A DNA stretch of 50,615 nt. Source: Candidatus Omnitrophota bacterium (GTDB lineage Bacteria; Omnitrophota; Gorgyraeia; Zapsychrales; JANLHA01). The notes below the pieces were generated by a model. The model did not search any database. It was given only the letters and a program-made list of their open reading frames with translations, and was not told where the DNA came from. Below are positions 26,090 through 34,075 of this stretch, in pieces. The DNA lies in assembly GCA_023139575.1 (NCBI GenBank), contig JAGLNJ010000080.1, positions 1 to 50,615 on the forward strand. Direction: 5' to 3'. The translations under genes were made by a program, and so were the position numbers. The first letter of the stretch is position 1; each line of letters starts with the position of its first letter.

Positions 26090-26608
26090 ATGAATAGCAA
26101 AAACGATAGTGTTTTAAGATCCCGCAGGAAAGTTGTTACTCTTTCCACATTAAAAAGAAAGTTGCCGGCTTTAAGAAAGTCGGGCAAAGAAATTGCCTTC
26201 ACCAACGGGTGTTTTGATATCATTCATTATGGTCATGTCTGTTATCTTCAAAAAGCTAAAAAAAATGAACGCGTTCTCATCATCGGTCTCAATAGTGATA
26301 TTTCCATAAGAAAAATTAAGGGCCCAAGCCGTCCGATTAATAAACAGAATCATCGGGCAGGTGTTTTAGCCGCCTTATCATGTGTGGATTATATTGTTTT
26401 GTTTGATGAGTCAACGCCTTATCATTTGATCAAATCCGTCAAGCCGGATGTGATGATAAAGGGGTCGGATTGGAAAGGTAAGGATGTTGCCGGCAGTGAC
26501 ATCGTACAAGGATATGGAGGCAATTTGGAACTGATTTCATTTGTTCCAAATTGTTCGACAACGAAAATTATTGAGAAGATTAGGAAAAGTGACGCCAAAA
26601 AAAGATAA
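26090..26608 (+). CDS. hldC: D-glycero-beta-D-manno-heptose-1-phosphate adenylyltransferase, single-domain
   Basis: The 172-residue protein corresponds to the C-terminal domain of E. coli HldE (RfaE2), here on its own: FTNGCFDIIHYGHVCYLQKAK with the HxGH nucleotide-binding motif (H46, H49), the RPINKQNHRAGVLAAL segment and PDVMIKGSDWKGKDVAGSDIV. It makes ADP-heptose from heptose-1-phosphate and ATP. The kinase half (HldA) and GmhB are not in the window. The ATG at 26090 has no clear ribosome-binding site; a TTG at 26039 in frame would overlap gmhA. It overlaps the next gene by 20 bases. Confidence 0.9.
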   Translation: MNSKNDSVLRSRRKVVTLSTLKRKLPALRKSGKEIAFTNGCFDIIHYGHVCYLQKAKKNERVLIIGLNSDISIRKIKGPSRPINKQNHRAGVLAALSCVDYIVLFDESTPYHLIKSVKPDVMIKGSDWKGKDVAGSDIVQGYGGNLELISFVPNCSTTKIIEKIRKSDAKKR

Positions 26609-27008
26609 AAATGTTTATCGCGTACTGGATGCAAATTTTAACCGGGCTAAGGAAGGTTTGCGGGTGTGTGAAGATGTGTGCCGATTTTTATTCAATAAGC
26701 CCGGCTTAACGAGAAAATATAAAGATATTCGTCACCAACTGTCGGAAAACCTTGCCAAGATAGGGGCAGAGGATGTTATAAAGGCCAGGAATATCGATGG
26801 GGATGTCGGAAAAGGCTCCACAAAGATTGAATTCAAAAGAACAGATTGTCGTGATATATTTTATGCGAATTCGCAACGCGTAAAGGAATCTATCAGGGTG
26901 TTGGAAGAATTCAGCAAACTGATAGATGAAAAAAGAGCCCAAAATTTTAAAGGGCTTAGGTATAAAATTTATGCTTTGGAAAAAGAGATTGTGCAGTTAA
27001 AATTATGA
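26589..27008 (+). CDS. Free-standing ThiD2-type protein (predicted HMP-phosphate kinase)
   Basis: The 140-residue product (GTG start at 26589) carries NVYRVLDANFNRAKEGLRV, CEDVCRFLF, RHQLSENL, DVIKARNIDGDVG and ANSQRVKESIRVLEEFSK. I recognise this as the N-terminal domain that precedes ThiE in many fused bacterial proteins, called ThiD2 and assigned as an alternative hydroxymethylpyrimidine-phosphate kinase. Here it is a separate gene 13 bases before thiE, which supports the assignment. It overlaps hldC by 20 bases. The activity is inferred from the family and not from catalytic residues that I could identify. Confidence 0.75.
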   Translation: MTPKKDKNVYRVLDANFNRAKEGLRVCEDVCRFLFNKPGLTRKYKDIRHQLSENLAKIGAEDVIKARNIDGDVGKGSTKIEFKRTDCRDIFYANSQRVKESIRVLEEFSKLIDEKRAQNFKGLRYKIYALEKEIVQLKL

Positions 27009-27021
27009 GTGTTATGAAGCC

Positions 27022-27663
27022 ATGCCTGCCTGTAAAATCCTGAAAGAATCAAGATTATACCTTGTTTTAGACAGACAGGTTGTGTCTTATGATCGGTTAT
27101 TTGACATCATTAATGAAAGTGTTGCCGCAGGTATGGATGTCGTGCAAATTCGTGACAAGGAAGGGACGAGCTGCGAGCTGTTGGATTTCTGCATCAAAGC
27201 AAAAGAAATCATTAATGGAAGGGCCACTTTTATTGTTAATGACCGCTTAGATTTGGCTTTGGCAGCAGAAGTTGACGGTGTTCATTTAGGCCAGGATGAT
27301 TTGCCGATTGTTCAAGCTCGAAAAATTGCCGGAGAGAAGCTGTCCATAGGGGTTTCTTGTCAAAAGCTTGAGCAGGCGATCCAGGCGCAAAAAGAGGGGG
27401 CGGATTATATCGGTTTTGGTTCTGTCTACAAGACATTAACAAAACCTGACCGTTGTGAGATGGATTTTGATTTAATCAAAGAGGTTCTTTCGCAAATTAA
27501 GATTCCGGTGTTTTTCATTGGCGGAATCAATTTAAATAATGTCGGCCGGCTTTGTCAGGCAGGTGTTGAGCGTGTTGCTGTGACGCGGGCGGTTTGTTTT
27601 GCAGAAAATGTGGCGGATACGGTTAAAGATTTTTTTAAAATTCTGGATAATAAATATAATTGA
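27022..27663 (+). CDS. thiE: Thiamine-phosphate synthase
   Basis: Joins HMP-PP and thiazole phosphate to give thiamine phosphate. The 213-residue TIM-barrel has GMDVVQIRDKEG, the pyrophosphate-binding FIVNDRLDLALAAEVDGVHLGQDD, GVSCQKLEQA, YIGFGSVYKTLTKPD and VFFIGGIN. All are standard ThiE motifs. It follows the ThiD2-type gene by 13 bases, so the two probably act in sequence. Confidence 0.95.
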   Translation: MPACKILKESRLYLVLDRQVVSYDRLFDIINESVAAGMDVVQIRDKEGTSCELLDFCIKAKEIINGRATFIVNDRLDLALAAEVDGVHLGQDDLPIVQARKIAGEKLSIGVSCQKLEQAIQAQKEGADYIGFGSVYKTLTKPDRCEMDFDLIKEVLSQIKIPVFFIGGINLNNVGRLCQAGVERVAVTRAVCFAENVADTVKDFFKILDNKYN

Positions 27664-27665
27664 GC

Positions 27666-27671
27666 TATAAT
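27666..27671 (+). promoter_or_regulatory. Possible -10 box for tRNA-Gly
   Basis: A perfect TATAAT lies 43 bases before the tRNA gene, immediately after the thiE stop. No good -35 is visible at 16-18 bases (nearest TTCTGG at 27641, 19 bases away). A weak promoter for the tRNA/lipoprotein unit is possible. Confidence 0.3.
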
Positions 27672-27714
27672 TCTAGTTTCAAATAGTTGGCTCATAATAA
27701 TTTATGAAAATCAA

Positions 27715-27788
27715 GCGAGGGTGATTCAATGGTAGAATATCAGCTTCCCAAGCTGAATACGCGGGTTCGATTCCCGTCCCTCGCTCCA
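27715..27788 (+). tRNA. tRNA-Gly, anticodon CCC, CCA encoded
   Basis: The 74 bases fold into a full cloverleaf: acceptor GCGAGGG with CCCTCGC, D stem ATTC/GAAT, anticodon stem TCAGC/GCTGA around loop TTCCCAA (anticodon CCC), T stem GCGGG/CCCGT with loop TTCGATT, discriminator T and encoded CCA. U73 is typical for bacterial tRNA-Gly. The anticodon reads GGG. The ATG that opens the following lipoprotein gene lies inside its D arm. Confidence 0.97.
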
Positions 27789-28463
27789 AATTATTTTAAG
27801 AGAAATATATTAGTTGCTGGTTGTGTTCTTTCTTTATTGTCCGGATGCGCTACAGTTGAAGATCATTCTCATATTATTGACCGGGTAGCGAAAAAGGGTG
27901 TTTATCATAAGGTTCAAGAAGGGGAGACGATCTGGCGGATTGCGAACACCTATCAAGTTAAAATTTTTGACATTATTGAAAGCAATAATATTCCCAATGT
28001 CGCACATATTGAAGAGAATCAGCTGATTTTTATTCCCGGGGTTGAACAGATTTATGATATTGCTTCTGTTGCCGCTGATGCCAATGTTGATGATGGTGGT
28101 TTTTCTTGGCCGTTAAGGGGAAAGGTTTCGCCATATTACGGAGAGAGAAAAGGACGGGAGATCAGTAAGGGCATTGGTATTATGGCACAGCCGGGGGAGA
28201 AGGTTAAGGCTGCCCGAACGGGTGATGTGGTATTTGCGGATCAGTTGGCTGGTTATGATTACATGATCATATTAGATCATTTGGACGGATATTTTTCTGT
28301 TTATGCGAAGAATTCAAAATTGTTGGTTAAGTTAGGGCAGCGTGTTAATAAAGGCGATCCTGTTGCTGTTATTGCAGAATCGGGACGTTCGAATTGTTTG
28401 TATTTTGAAATACGAAAAAACGGGAAAACGGACAACCCGTTGTTTTATTTGCCTAAGTTGTAA
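27729..28463 (+). CDS. NlpD-like lipoprotein: LysM plus degenerate LytM (M23) domain
   Basis: The frame encodes, after 19 residues translated from the tRNA, a short basic segment (NYFKRN), a hydrophobic stretch and a lipobox LLSGC (C40), then a LysM domain (about 59-104; YHKVQEGETIWRIAN) and a LytM-like domain (about 124-245; FSWPLRGKVSPYYGERKGR, YDYMIILDHLDGYFSVYAK). The M23 zinc ligands are missing: the HxGID motif reads SKGIGI and HLHFE reads CLYFE. Like E. coli NlpD/EnvC, it is probably a non-catalytic activator of cell-wall amidases. The only in-frame ATG, GTG or TTG before the lipobox is at 27729, with a GAGG eight bases upstream, inside the tRNA. The true start may be a non-standard codon near 27807 or this one. 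Confidence 0.8.
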   Translation: MVEYQLPKLNTRVRFPSLAPNYFKRNILVAGCVLSLLSGCATVEDHSHIIDRVAKKGVYHKVQEGETIWRIANTYQVKIFDIIESNNIPNVAHIEENQLIFIPGVEQIYDIASVAADANVDDGGFSWPLRGKVSPYYGERKGREISKGIGIMAQPGEKVKAARTGDVVFADQLAGYDYMIILDHLDGYFSVYAKNSKLLVKLGQRVNKGDPVAVIAESGRSNCLYFEIRKNGKTDNPLFYLPKL

Positions 28464-28472
28464 GGGATAATA

Positions 28473-30125
28473 ATGAGTATTAATGAATTTGAATCATTCT
28501 TTGGGCGGCAGGACATTCTTGATCTATTGCGGAAGCGTGTCGTGGACCTCAAAGAAGGATACCGCCAGAATATTGCTTTTATCGGCGATTCATATTTAGG
28601 TAAAAGCACGATATTGAAGAAGTTTATTTCGGATCTAGATGAAAAAAATATCGTTCCTATTTATCTCAACCTTGAGAATAAAGATATTGAATATTTTTAT
28701 CAGCGCTTTGTCGGAAGTATTCTTTATCATTTTTCAAAAATTAAGAAATTGCCCCTCCAGCAGGATATCAATCTCCTCATGGAGTCAACATATTCGTTTA
28801 TTCCCCAGACTATAAAGTTGATTAAAAGAATTAAGATGTTGAAGAACCACGGCCGTCAGGAAGAGGCTATTATGGATATGTTGTCGTTGCCGCTGAATTT
28901 TGGCAAAGAAGCGGATGCTTTTGTTCTGATCGTTCTTGATGAATTTCATCATCTGCAGGATTTTAACATGCCGGACATTTTTCAGGAATTAGGGAAACGC
29001 ATCATGACCCAGAAGAGGTGTTTGTATGTTGTCACGAGCTCGCAGCCGGTTGTGGCGGAGAACATATTGTCAGAAAAATTGTCACTGCTTTTCGGCAATT
29101 TTGAAAAAGTGAAGATTAAACCCTTTGATTTGAAGACTAGCCGTGAATTTATTCACTTCATCTTAAAAGGCATAAAAATCAGCGATCATTTATCTGATTT
29201 TCTGATTGATTTTACCGGAGGCTTTCCTTTATATCTCCAGCTTCTTTGCCACGAAATAATTCATTTGTGCACGCATCACAAGCAATCGGAGGTTTTTGTC
29301 CCGATTTTGTCCCAGGCTATCGAAGATGTCCTTTTCAATCACTGGGGCGTTCTAAGCCGTCATTTCGATTTGACCCTGCAGCAGTTATCAGCGGGTAAAG
29401 GCAATACCATCACGTCCCCGCTTTTATTCTCCTTGTCGGAGGGGAAGAAGAAAATTAATGATTTAGTTAAAGAAGTTTCTGTTAAACAAAATCAGATAAC
29501 TCAAAAAATTAACCGTTTGAATGAATTGGGTGTTGTTGTCAAAAACGGAAAGTTTTATTATATTCGGGATAAACTCTTTAAATACTGGTTAAAATATGTT
29601 TGCCGGAAGATATTGTACGCTATGGAGCTTGATCCCGCCAAAGAAAAAAATTTATTGCAAGAGGATATCCAAAAGGCCATTGATAATTTTATCTGCACTT
29701 TGCAAAAAGATTTTTCTACGCGAATTGTTGAGCTGCTTTACTGCTTTGAAAACGAAGCGTTTCAGATTAACGGGCGCAGGTACAAACTTCCGCTTTTTCA
29801 AGAGGTTGTCCCGAAGAAAATCCGTAAGCGGACGGGAGAGTATTTTGATGTGATAAAGGCGTCCTCCGCCGAAGGAGATTGGTTCATTGTTTTAAAGAAA
29901 GATAATATCGGTGAAAATGATATTAATCAATTTCTGGCCGAGGCCAAGAAATCGAAACAAAAGTCTCAGCGATGCGTTCTCATTTCACTGGCTGACTTGG
30001 ATGAAAATACGCGTGTGAAGGCCCTCCAGGAAAGAATGTGGATCTGGAATGAGCGGGAGTTGAACACCCTGCTCAATCTTTATGATAAGCCTTTTATCAC
30101 AGCACCAAATTCCGTGACGGCCTAA
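28473..30125 (+). CDS. ATPase (AAA, archaeal-type/STAND-like) with degenerate nuclease-like C-terminus
   Basis: A 550-residue protein that I can place by architecture but not by name. Residues 38-46 are the Walker A IGDSYLGKST and VLIVLDEFHHL is the Walker B, as in the archaeal ATPase family (PF01637 type). A winged-helix-like region follows (about 325-370: ITQKINRLNELGVVVKNGKFYYIRDKLFKYWLKY). The C-terminal 120 residues resemble the PD-(D/E)xK fold of DUF234-type partners, with YFDVIKAS and DWFIVLKKDNIG, but the acid-x-Lys site is L-x-K-K, so it is probably not catalytic. It follows the NlpD-like gene by nine bases; its substrate is unknown. Confidence 0.7.
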   Translation: MSINEFESFFGRQDILDLLRKRVVDLKEGYRQNIAFIGDSYLGKSTILKKFISDLDEKNIVPIYLNLENKDIEYFYQRFVGSILYHFSKIKKLPLQQDINLLMESTYSFIPQTIKLIKRIKMLKNHGRQEEAIMDMLSLPLNFGKEADAFVLIVLDEFHHLQDFNMPDIFQELGKRIMTQKRCLYVVTSSQPVVAENILSEKLSLLFGNFEKVKIKPFDLKTSREFIHFILKGIKISDHLSDFLIDFTGGFPLYLQLLCHEIIHLCTHHKQSEVFVPILSQAIEDVLFNHWGVLSRHFDLTLQQLSAGKGNTITSPLLFSLSEGKKKINDLVKEVSVKQNQITQKINRLNELGVVVKNGKFYYIRDKLFKYWLKYVCRKILYAMELDPAKEKNLLQEDIQKAIDNFICTLQKDFSTRIVELLYCFENEAFQINGRRYKLPLFQEVVPKKIRKRTGEYFDVIKASSAEGDWFIVLKKDNIGENDINQFLAEAKKSKQKSQRCVLISLADLDENTRVKALQERMWIWNERELNTLLNLYDKPFITAPNSVTA

Positions 30126-30146
30126 CCTTCTTGGAGTTAGTTGACT

Positions 30147-30629
30147 ATGAAAATCGGAGTGATTTCTGACACTCATTCTAAAGCGCTTCCAAAACAGCTG
30201 CTCAATGATTTCAAAGATGTGAATTTTGTTATACATGCCGGAGATATATGTGATTTAGAGGCCTACCAGAGTATGAAAAAGTGGAAGGATCTCAGGGCTG
30301 TTTATGGCAACATGGATGACCACGTTATCAAAGACACCTTGCCTCGACGTCTTATTCTTGATTGTGAGAATTGTCGTATTGGCGTGTTTCATGGTGAGGG
30401 CGCGCCGAAGGGTATATTAGATAAGGTTAAAAACGAGTTTAAAGGTGAAAAAGTCGACGCGGTCGTCTTTGGCCATTCGCATCACCCTTTTAATGAAACT
30501 ATTGATAACATGCTTTTTTTTAATCCGGGAAGCCCTAATGACGAAATATTTGCACCGTACCGTTCTTATGGAATTCTCGAAGTGAATGAGAATAGGGTTA
30601 CCGGTGAAATTATAAAAATAAAGGAATGA
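30147..30629 (+). CDS. YfcE/MJ0936-type metallophosphoesterase
   Basis: Small calcineurin-like phosphodiesterase of 160 residues. The dinuclear metal site is complete: GVISDTHSK (D8, H10), HAGDICD, VYGNMDDH, FHGEGAPKG and FGHSHHP. Family members hydrolyse phosphodiesters in vitro and their physiological substrates are mostly unknown. I chose ATG 30147; a TTG at 30141 in frame is also possible because GGAG at 30132-30135 favours it in spacing. Confidence 0.88.
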   Translation: MKIGVISDTHSKALPKQLLNDFKDVNFVIHAGDICDLEAYQSMKKWKDLRAVYGNMDDHVIKDTLPRRLILDCENCRIGVFHGEGAPKGILDKVKNEFKGEKVDAVVFGHSHHPFNETIDNMLFFNPGSPNDEIFAPYRSYGILEVNENRVTGEIIKIKE

Positions 30630-30630
30630 A

Positions 30631-31140
30631 ATGGAAAAGATCAAGCGAATTTGGGCGCCCTGGCGGGTTCCATATATTACGCAAATTATTAAAAAGGAAA
30701 AAGGCTGTATTTTTTGCAAGCTGGGCAAAAGTAAAAAAGATAAAAATAATCTCATTTTTATCCGTACTGAACATTGTTTTGCAGTTTTGAATCTTTATCC
30801 CTATAATAATGGCCATACCTTGGTGGTGCCTAATCGTCATGTTAAAGATTTGAGCAAGTTACGCTCCGATGAGACGACTGATTTATTCGCGCTATTGAAT
30901 TATACGAAGTCATTACTTGATGCCGTGATGCATCCGGATGGTTATAATATCGGCATGAACATCGGACGGGCCGCGGGAGCAGGTGTCCCGGGGCATATCC
31001 ATATTCATATTGTTCCCCGCTGGAGCGGGGATGCAAACTTTATGCCGGTTGTATCAAATACGAAAGTTATCTCACAGTCACTAAAGGCTCTGCACACAAT
31101 GTTGTGTCGAGAACATAAAAGAAAGAATGCTAAACGATAA
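30631..31140 (+). CDS. HIT-family hydrolase/phosphorylase (Ap4A-type)
   Basis: The 169-residue product has an N-terminal IWAPWRVPYI and a C26-xx-C29 pair (GCIFCKL), then LNLYPYNNGHTLVVPNRHV, MNIGRAAGAGVPGHIHIHIVPRW with the histidine triad HIHIHIV. Such extended HIT proteins cleave or phosphorolyse dinucleoside tetraphosphates. It starts one base after the phosphoesterase gene. Confidence 0.9.
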   Translation: MEKIKRIWAPWRVPYITQIIKKEKGCIFCKLGKSKKDKNNLIFIRTEHCFAVLNLYPYNNGHTLVVPNRHVKDLSKLRSDETTDLFALLNYTKSLLDAVMHPDGYNIGMNIGRAAGAGVPGHIHIHIVPRWSGDANFMPVVSNTKVISQSLKALHTMLCREHKRKNAKR

Positions 31141-31154
31141 TTGGTGATTGTCTC

Positions 31155-32327
31155 ATGAATATGCGTAAACGTGTTGATATTGAAAAAGATGAAGAACAGT
31201 TGCTGGCTCCTTATGCGATGAAAAGTAAAGATTCGCGCCCGCGGGATTATGATGAGCCGAGCCATGAATACCGGACATGTTATCAGCGTGACCGTGATCG
31301 TGTAGTGCATTGTGAGCATTTTCGTAAATTGGAATATAAGACGCAGGTTTTTATTATTTTTGAGGGGGACTATTACCGCACGCGTTTGACGCATACCTTG
31401 GAAGTGGCGCAAATAGCCCGCACTATCGGACGTAGTTTGCGCTTGAACGAAGACTTGATCGAGGCGATAGCGTTGGCGCACGATTTGGGTCACCCGCCTT
31501 TCGGGCATGCTGGAGAAGAGGCCTTAAATCAAATCATGTCCGGAGGATACAGCGGGACATTTAACCATAATGTGCGAAGTTTTGAGATTGTCACGAAGTA
31601 TGAAAAACGTTATCCGAATTTTGATGGTTTGAATCTTACGCCGGAGGTTCTCGTCGGGATACTCAAACATCAGTCTGAGTATGATCTCCCCGGCACTTGT
31701 AAAAAATATCGGGATATCAATCCTTCTTTGGAAGCGCAGGTTGTTGATTTTGCTGATTCACTGGCCTATCTTAATCATGATATTGATGATGGATTAAAAG
31801 CAAAATGCCTGTTTATTGAGGATTTAAAGGATAGTGCCCTGTGGCAAAAAGCTATTGATAATATCAAAAATACTATTAACATCAATGACCTGGATATGCT
31901 GAGGTATCAGGTGGTTAAACAACTGATCGATATGCAGATAAAGAATTTTCTGGCCGCGACCTATCAGCATCTAAAGGATCTTGATTTTAAAACGTCCCAG
32001 GATGTGCAGAATTTTCACGAGCAGGTCATCTGTTTCAGTCCCGAGATGAAAAAAGAAAGAGATGACCTGCAGGAACTGTTAAATCAAAAGCTGTATCATC
32101 ATTACCGGGTAGTGCGGATGACATCTAAGGCCCACCGCATCATTAATGATCTTTTCAAGGTTTATTTGGATGAGCCGAATCAGCTGCCGCCATCTATCTA
32201 TCCTCGAGAGATGGCGCATGATTTGAAGGAGAAATATGAGACGATCTGCAATCATATCGCTTCTATGACTGATCGATTCGCTTTGGATGAACACAAGAAA
32301 TTATTTAATCCTTATACGATAGTGTAA
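31155..32327 (+). CDS. Deoxyguanosinetriphosphate triphosphohydrolase-like HD protein
   Basis: The 390-residue product is of the dGTPase family: FRKLEYKTQVFIIFEGDYYRTRLTHTLEVAQIAR (metal His), ALAHDLGHPPFGHAGEEAL (HD pair) and VDFADSLAYLNHDIDDGL (last Asp). These enzymes remove tripolyphosphate from dNTPs and can limit phage replication. It matches the shorter Dgt-like clade rather than E. coli Dgt. It starts 14 bases after HIT and ends four bases before the HD-GYP gene. Confidence 0.92.
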   Translation: MNMRKRVDIEKDEEQLLAPYAMKSKDSRPRDYDEPSHEYRTCYQRDRDRVVHCEHFRKLEYKTQVFIIFEGDYYRTRLTHTLEVAQIARTIGRSLRLNEDLIEAIALAHDLGHPPFGHAGEEALNQIMSGGYSGTFNHNVRSFEIVTKYEKRYPNFDGLNLTPEVLVGILKHQSEYDLPGTCKKYRDINPSLEAQVVDFADSLAYLNHDIDDGLKAKCLFIEDLKDSALWQKAIDNIKNTININDLDMLRYQVVKQLIDMQIKNFLAATYQHLKDLDFKTSQDVQNFHEQVICFSPEMKKERDDLQELLNQKLYHHYRVVRMTSKAHRIINDLFKVYLDEPNQLPPSIYPREMAHDLKEKYETICNHIASMTDRFALDEHKKLFNPYTIV

Positions 32328-32331
32328 TGAA

Positions 32332-33399
32332 ATGAAACCAGCCAAGACAACTTATGCCAAACAATATCGTTTGATCCTTTCCGCCGTGCACATGGTCTAT
32401 CGTCTAGTGAACTCGACTTATAATGTGCGTGAGATGTCATTGCGATTAACGCGGTTATTATGCCAATTTATCAAGGCCAATTCCGCCAGCATTCATATCC
32501 TTGATCCGGAAAAGAAGAAGCTGAAACTCATCGCCCTTTATAATAACAAAATCAACATTCTCCATGAAAAGCAGAAGGATTTAAAAAAGGTCACGCCAAA
32601 AGAAAAAAAAGTGACGGCTGGGTATTCGGTTTTTGAAAAGAGATTTATAGGCCTTCCGCTCGTCGCTGAAGATAATGTCGGGGCGGTATTTATCGCGCGT
32701 GGACGAAAAGATCCAGAGTTTACGGAATTTGACCGGGATATGTTGGCTGTCTTTGCTGAGCAATCTGTTACCGCCATGAAGAACTTGCAGCTTTATGAAC
32801 AACAACAACGAACGATTTTGAGCAGTATCCGTTTAACAAAGAATTTGCTTGAGAAGAAAGGGCATTGGCTCTCGACGCACACCCCGGACTATTTTAATAT
32901 TGTTAAGTCTATTGCCGAGCAATTAAAAATTGGGGAAGAGGGCATCGAGAATCTTTACTATGCCAGCATCCTGCACGATGCCGGAGCGATCGATGTGCCT
33001 TATGAGATACTCTCTAAGACGAGTCAGCTTAGCTCGGAGGAGTTTAAGGTTATCAGGGACTTACCCGCCAAGAGCGTCGATCTTATTCGCCCGGTAGAAT
33101 TTCTAAAGCCGGTTTTGCCGATTATCCTTTATCATCATGAACAGTATGACGGCTCGGGATATCCGTCAGGGCTGAAGAAGGAGCAGATACCGCTCGGAGC
33201 GCGTATCATGGCTGTTGTGGATGCGTTTGAGGCCATGACACGAGGACGGCCTTATCGTCAGCAGCTTTCCATTGCTGAGGCTATAAGCGAATTGATGAAA
33301 AACAGCGGCACACAGTTTGATCCGAAAGTGGTTGCAGCTTTTCAAGCTCTTTCGAAGAGAAAAAAGTTCAGAAACTGCTTGAGTAAAATCAAGGGTTAA
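32332..33399 (+). CDS. GAF and HD-GYP-type protein with incomplete metal site
   Basis: The 355-residue product has a GAF domain (about 25-155; SIHILDPEKKKLKLIALYN, FIGLPLVAEDNVGAVFIARG) and an HD-GYP domain (about 180-350) with H183, the HD pair H215-D216, H268-H269 and YDGSGYPSGL, and DAFEAMTRGRPYR. HD-GYP proteins hydrolyse cyclic di-GMP. Here HDIGKI reads HDAGAI (Lys lost) and the His of the ...HPxxG motif is Leu244 (IRDLPAKSV), so activity may be lost or changed. PilZ genes 5 kb on show c-di-GMP binding proteins in the same chromosome. Confidence 0.85.
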   Translation: MKPAKTTYAKQYRLILSAVHMVYRLVNSTYNVREMSLRLTRLLCQFIKANSASIHILDPEKKKLKLIALYNNKINILHEKQKDLKKVTPKEKKVTAGYSVFEKRFIGLPLVAEDNVGAVFIARGRKDPEFTEFDRDMLAVFAEQSVTAMKNLQLYEQQQRTILSSIRLTKNLLEKKGHWLSTHTPDYFNIVKSIAEQLKIGEEGIENLYYASILHDAGAIDVPYEILSKTSQLSSEEFKVIRDLPAKSVDLIRPVEFLKPVLPIILYHHEQYDGSGYPSGLKKEQIPLGARIMAVVDAFEAMTRGRPYRQQLSIAEAISELMKNSGTQFDPKVVAAFQALSKRKKFRNCLSKIKG

Positions 33400-33415
33400 A
33401 CATATAATAAAGTTT

Positions 33416-34075
33416 ATGAAAACTTATACTAATAAATATTTCCAGTTTGAGCTGTTTCCAACCAAAGCAAATCAACACAGCGATAAACCCCGATCCAAAA
33501 TTCGATTTACCAATATCCAGTTATCTTTAGAAAATATGGTAGTATTAGGAATTGTTATCATTATGAGTATGGTTGTTTCCTTCTCCTTAGGGGTCAAAAG
33601 AGGCAGAATTGCCAATCGCGGCCAAGACACCCCCCAAAAACCGGTTTTTCAGGCTCAGCCAGTCTCGGCTTCCGAGCCGGCTCCGCTGCAAAGCAGTGAT
33701 TCGGCTCCTGATGAAAGAGGACTTGCGGTTTTAGAAAAAAATGGTACAATTGACCAAAGTGTTGAAGTCCTTACGATAGTGGAGGCAGGGCTGTCTCTTC
33801 CTATAAATGAGGAGCCCCCTGTTATGGCTCCCTTTGTGAATTCTTCTCGAACGGCAGACAGAGTCTATACTATTCAGGTCGCATCTTTTAAGAAAGAAAA
33901 ACACGCGCAAAAGGAGGCGATGAATTTAAAGGAAAAAGGTTATGAGATACGTGTCATGTCTAAAGGAAGTTATTCGATTGTATGCGTGGGAAAATTTAGC
34001 CACAAAGACGAAGCGAAAAAATTTTCAAAGAAGTTGAAGAAAAAATATAAAGATTGTCTGATAAGGAGATTATAA
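33416..34075 (+). CDS. Inner-membrane protein with SPOR domain
   Basis: The 219-residue product has a cytoplasmic N-terminus (about 40 residues), one transmembrane segment (about 41-62), a Pro/Ser/Ala-rich linker and a C-terminal SPOR domain (about 142-219) with YTIQVASFKKEKHAQKEAMNLKEKG and GKFSHKDEAKKFSKKLK. SPOR domains bind denuded peptidoglycan at the division site. The gene abuts the small basic protein gene without a gap. Partners in division (ftsN type) are possible but not shown. Confidence 0.85.
   Translation: MKTYTNKYFQFELFPTKANQHSDKPRSKIRFTNIQLSLENMVVLGIVIIMSMVVSFSLGVKRGRIANRGQDTPQKPVFQAQPVSASEPAPLQSSDSAPDERGLAVLEKNGTIDQSVEVLTIVEAGLSLPINEEPPVMAPFVNSSRTADRVYTIQVASFKKEKHAQKEAMNLKEKGYEIRVMSKGSYSIVCVGKFSHKDEAKKFSKKLKKKYKDCLIRRL

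Noticed and set aside
27729-27788. Nineteen N-terminal lipoprotein residues as a functional protein segment
   Set aside because: They are the translation of the tRNA-Gly sequence, a well-known artefact of gene calling next to tRNA genes; kept only as a question about the start codon.
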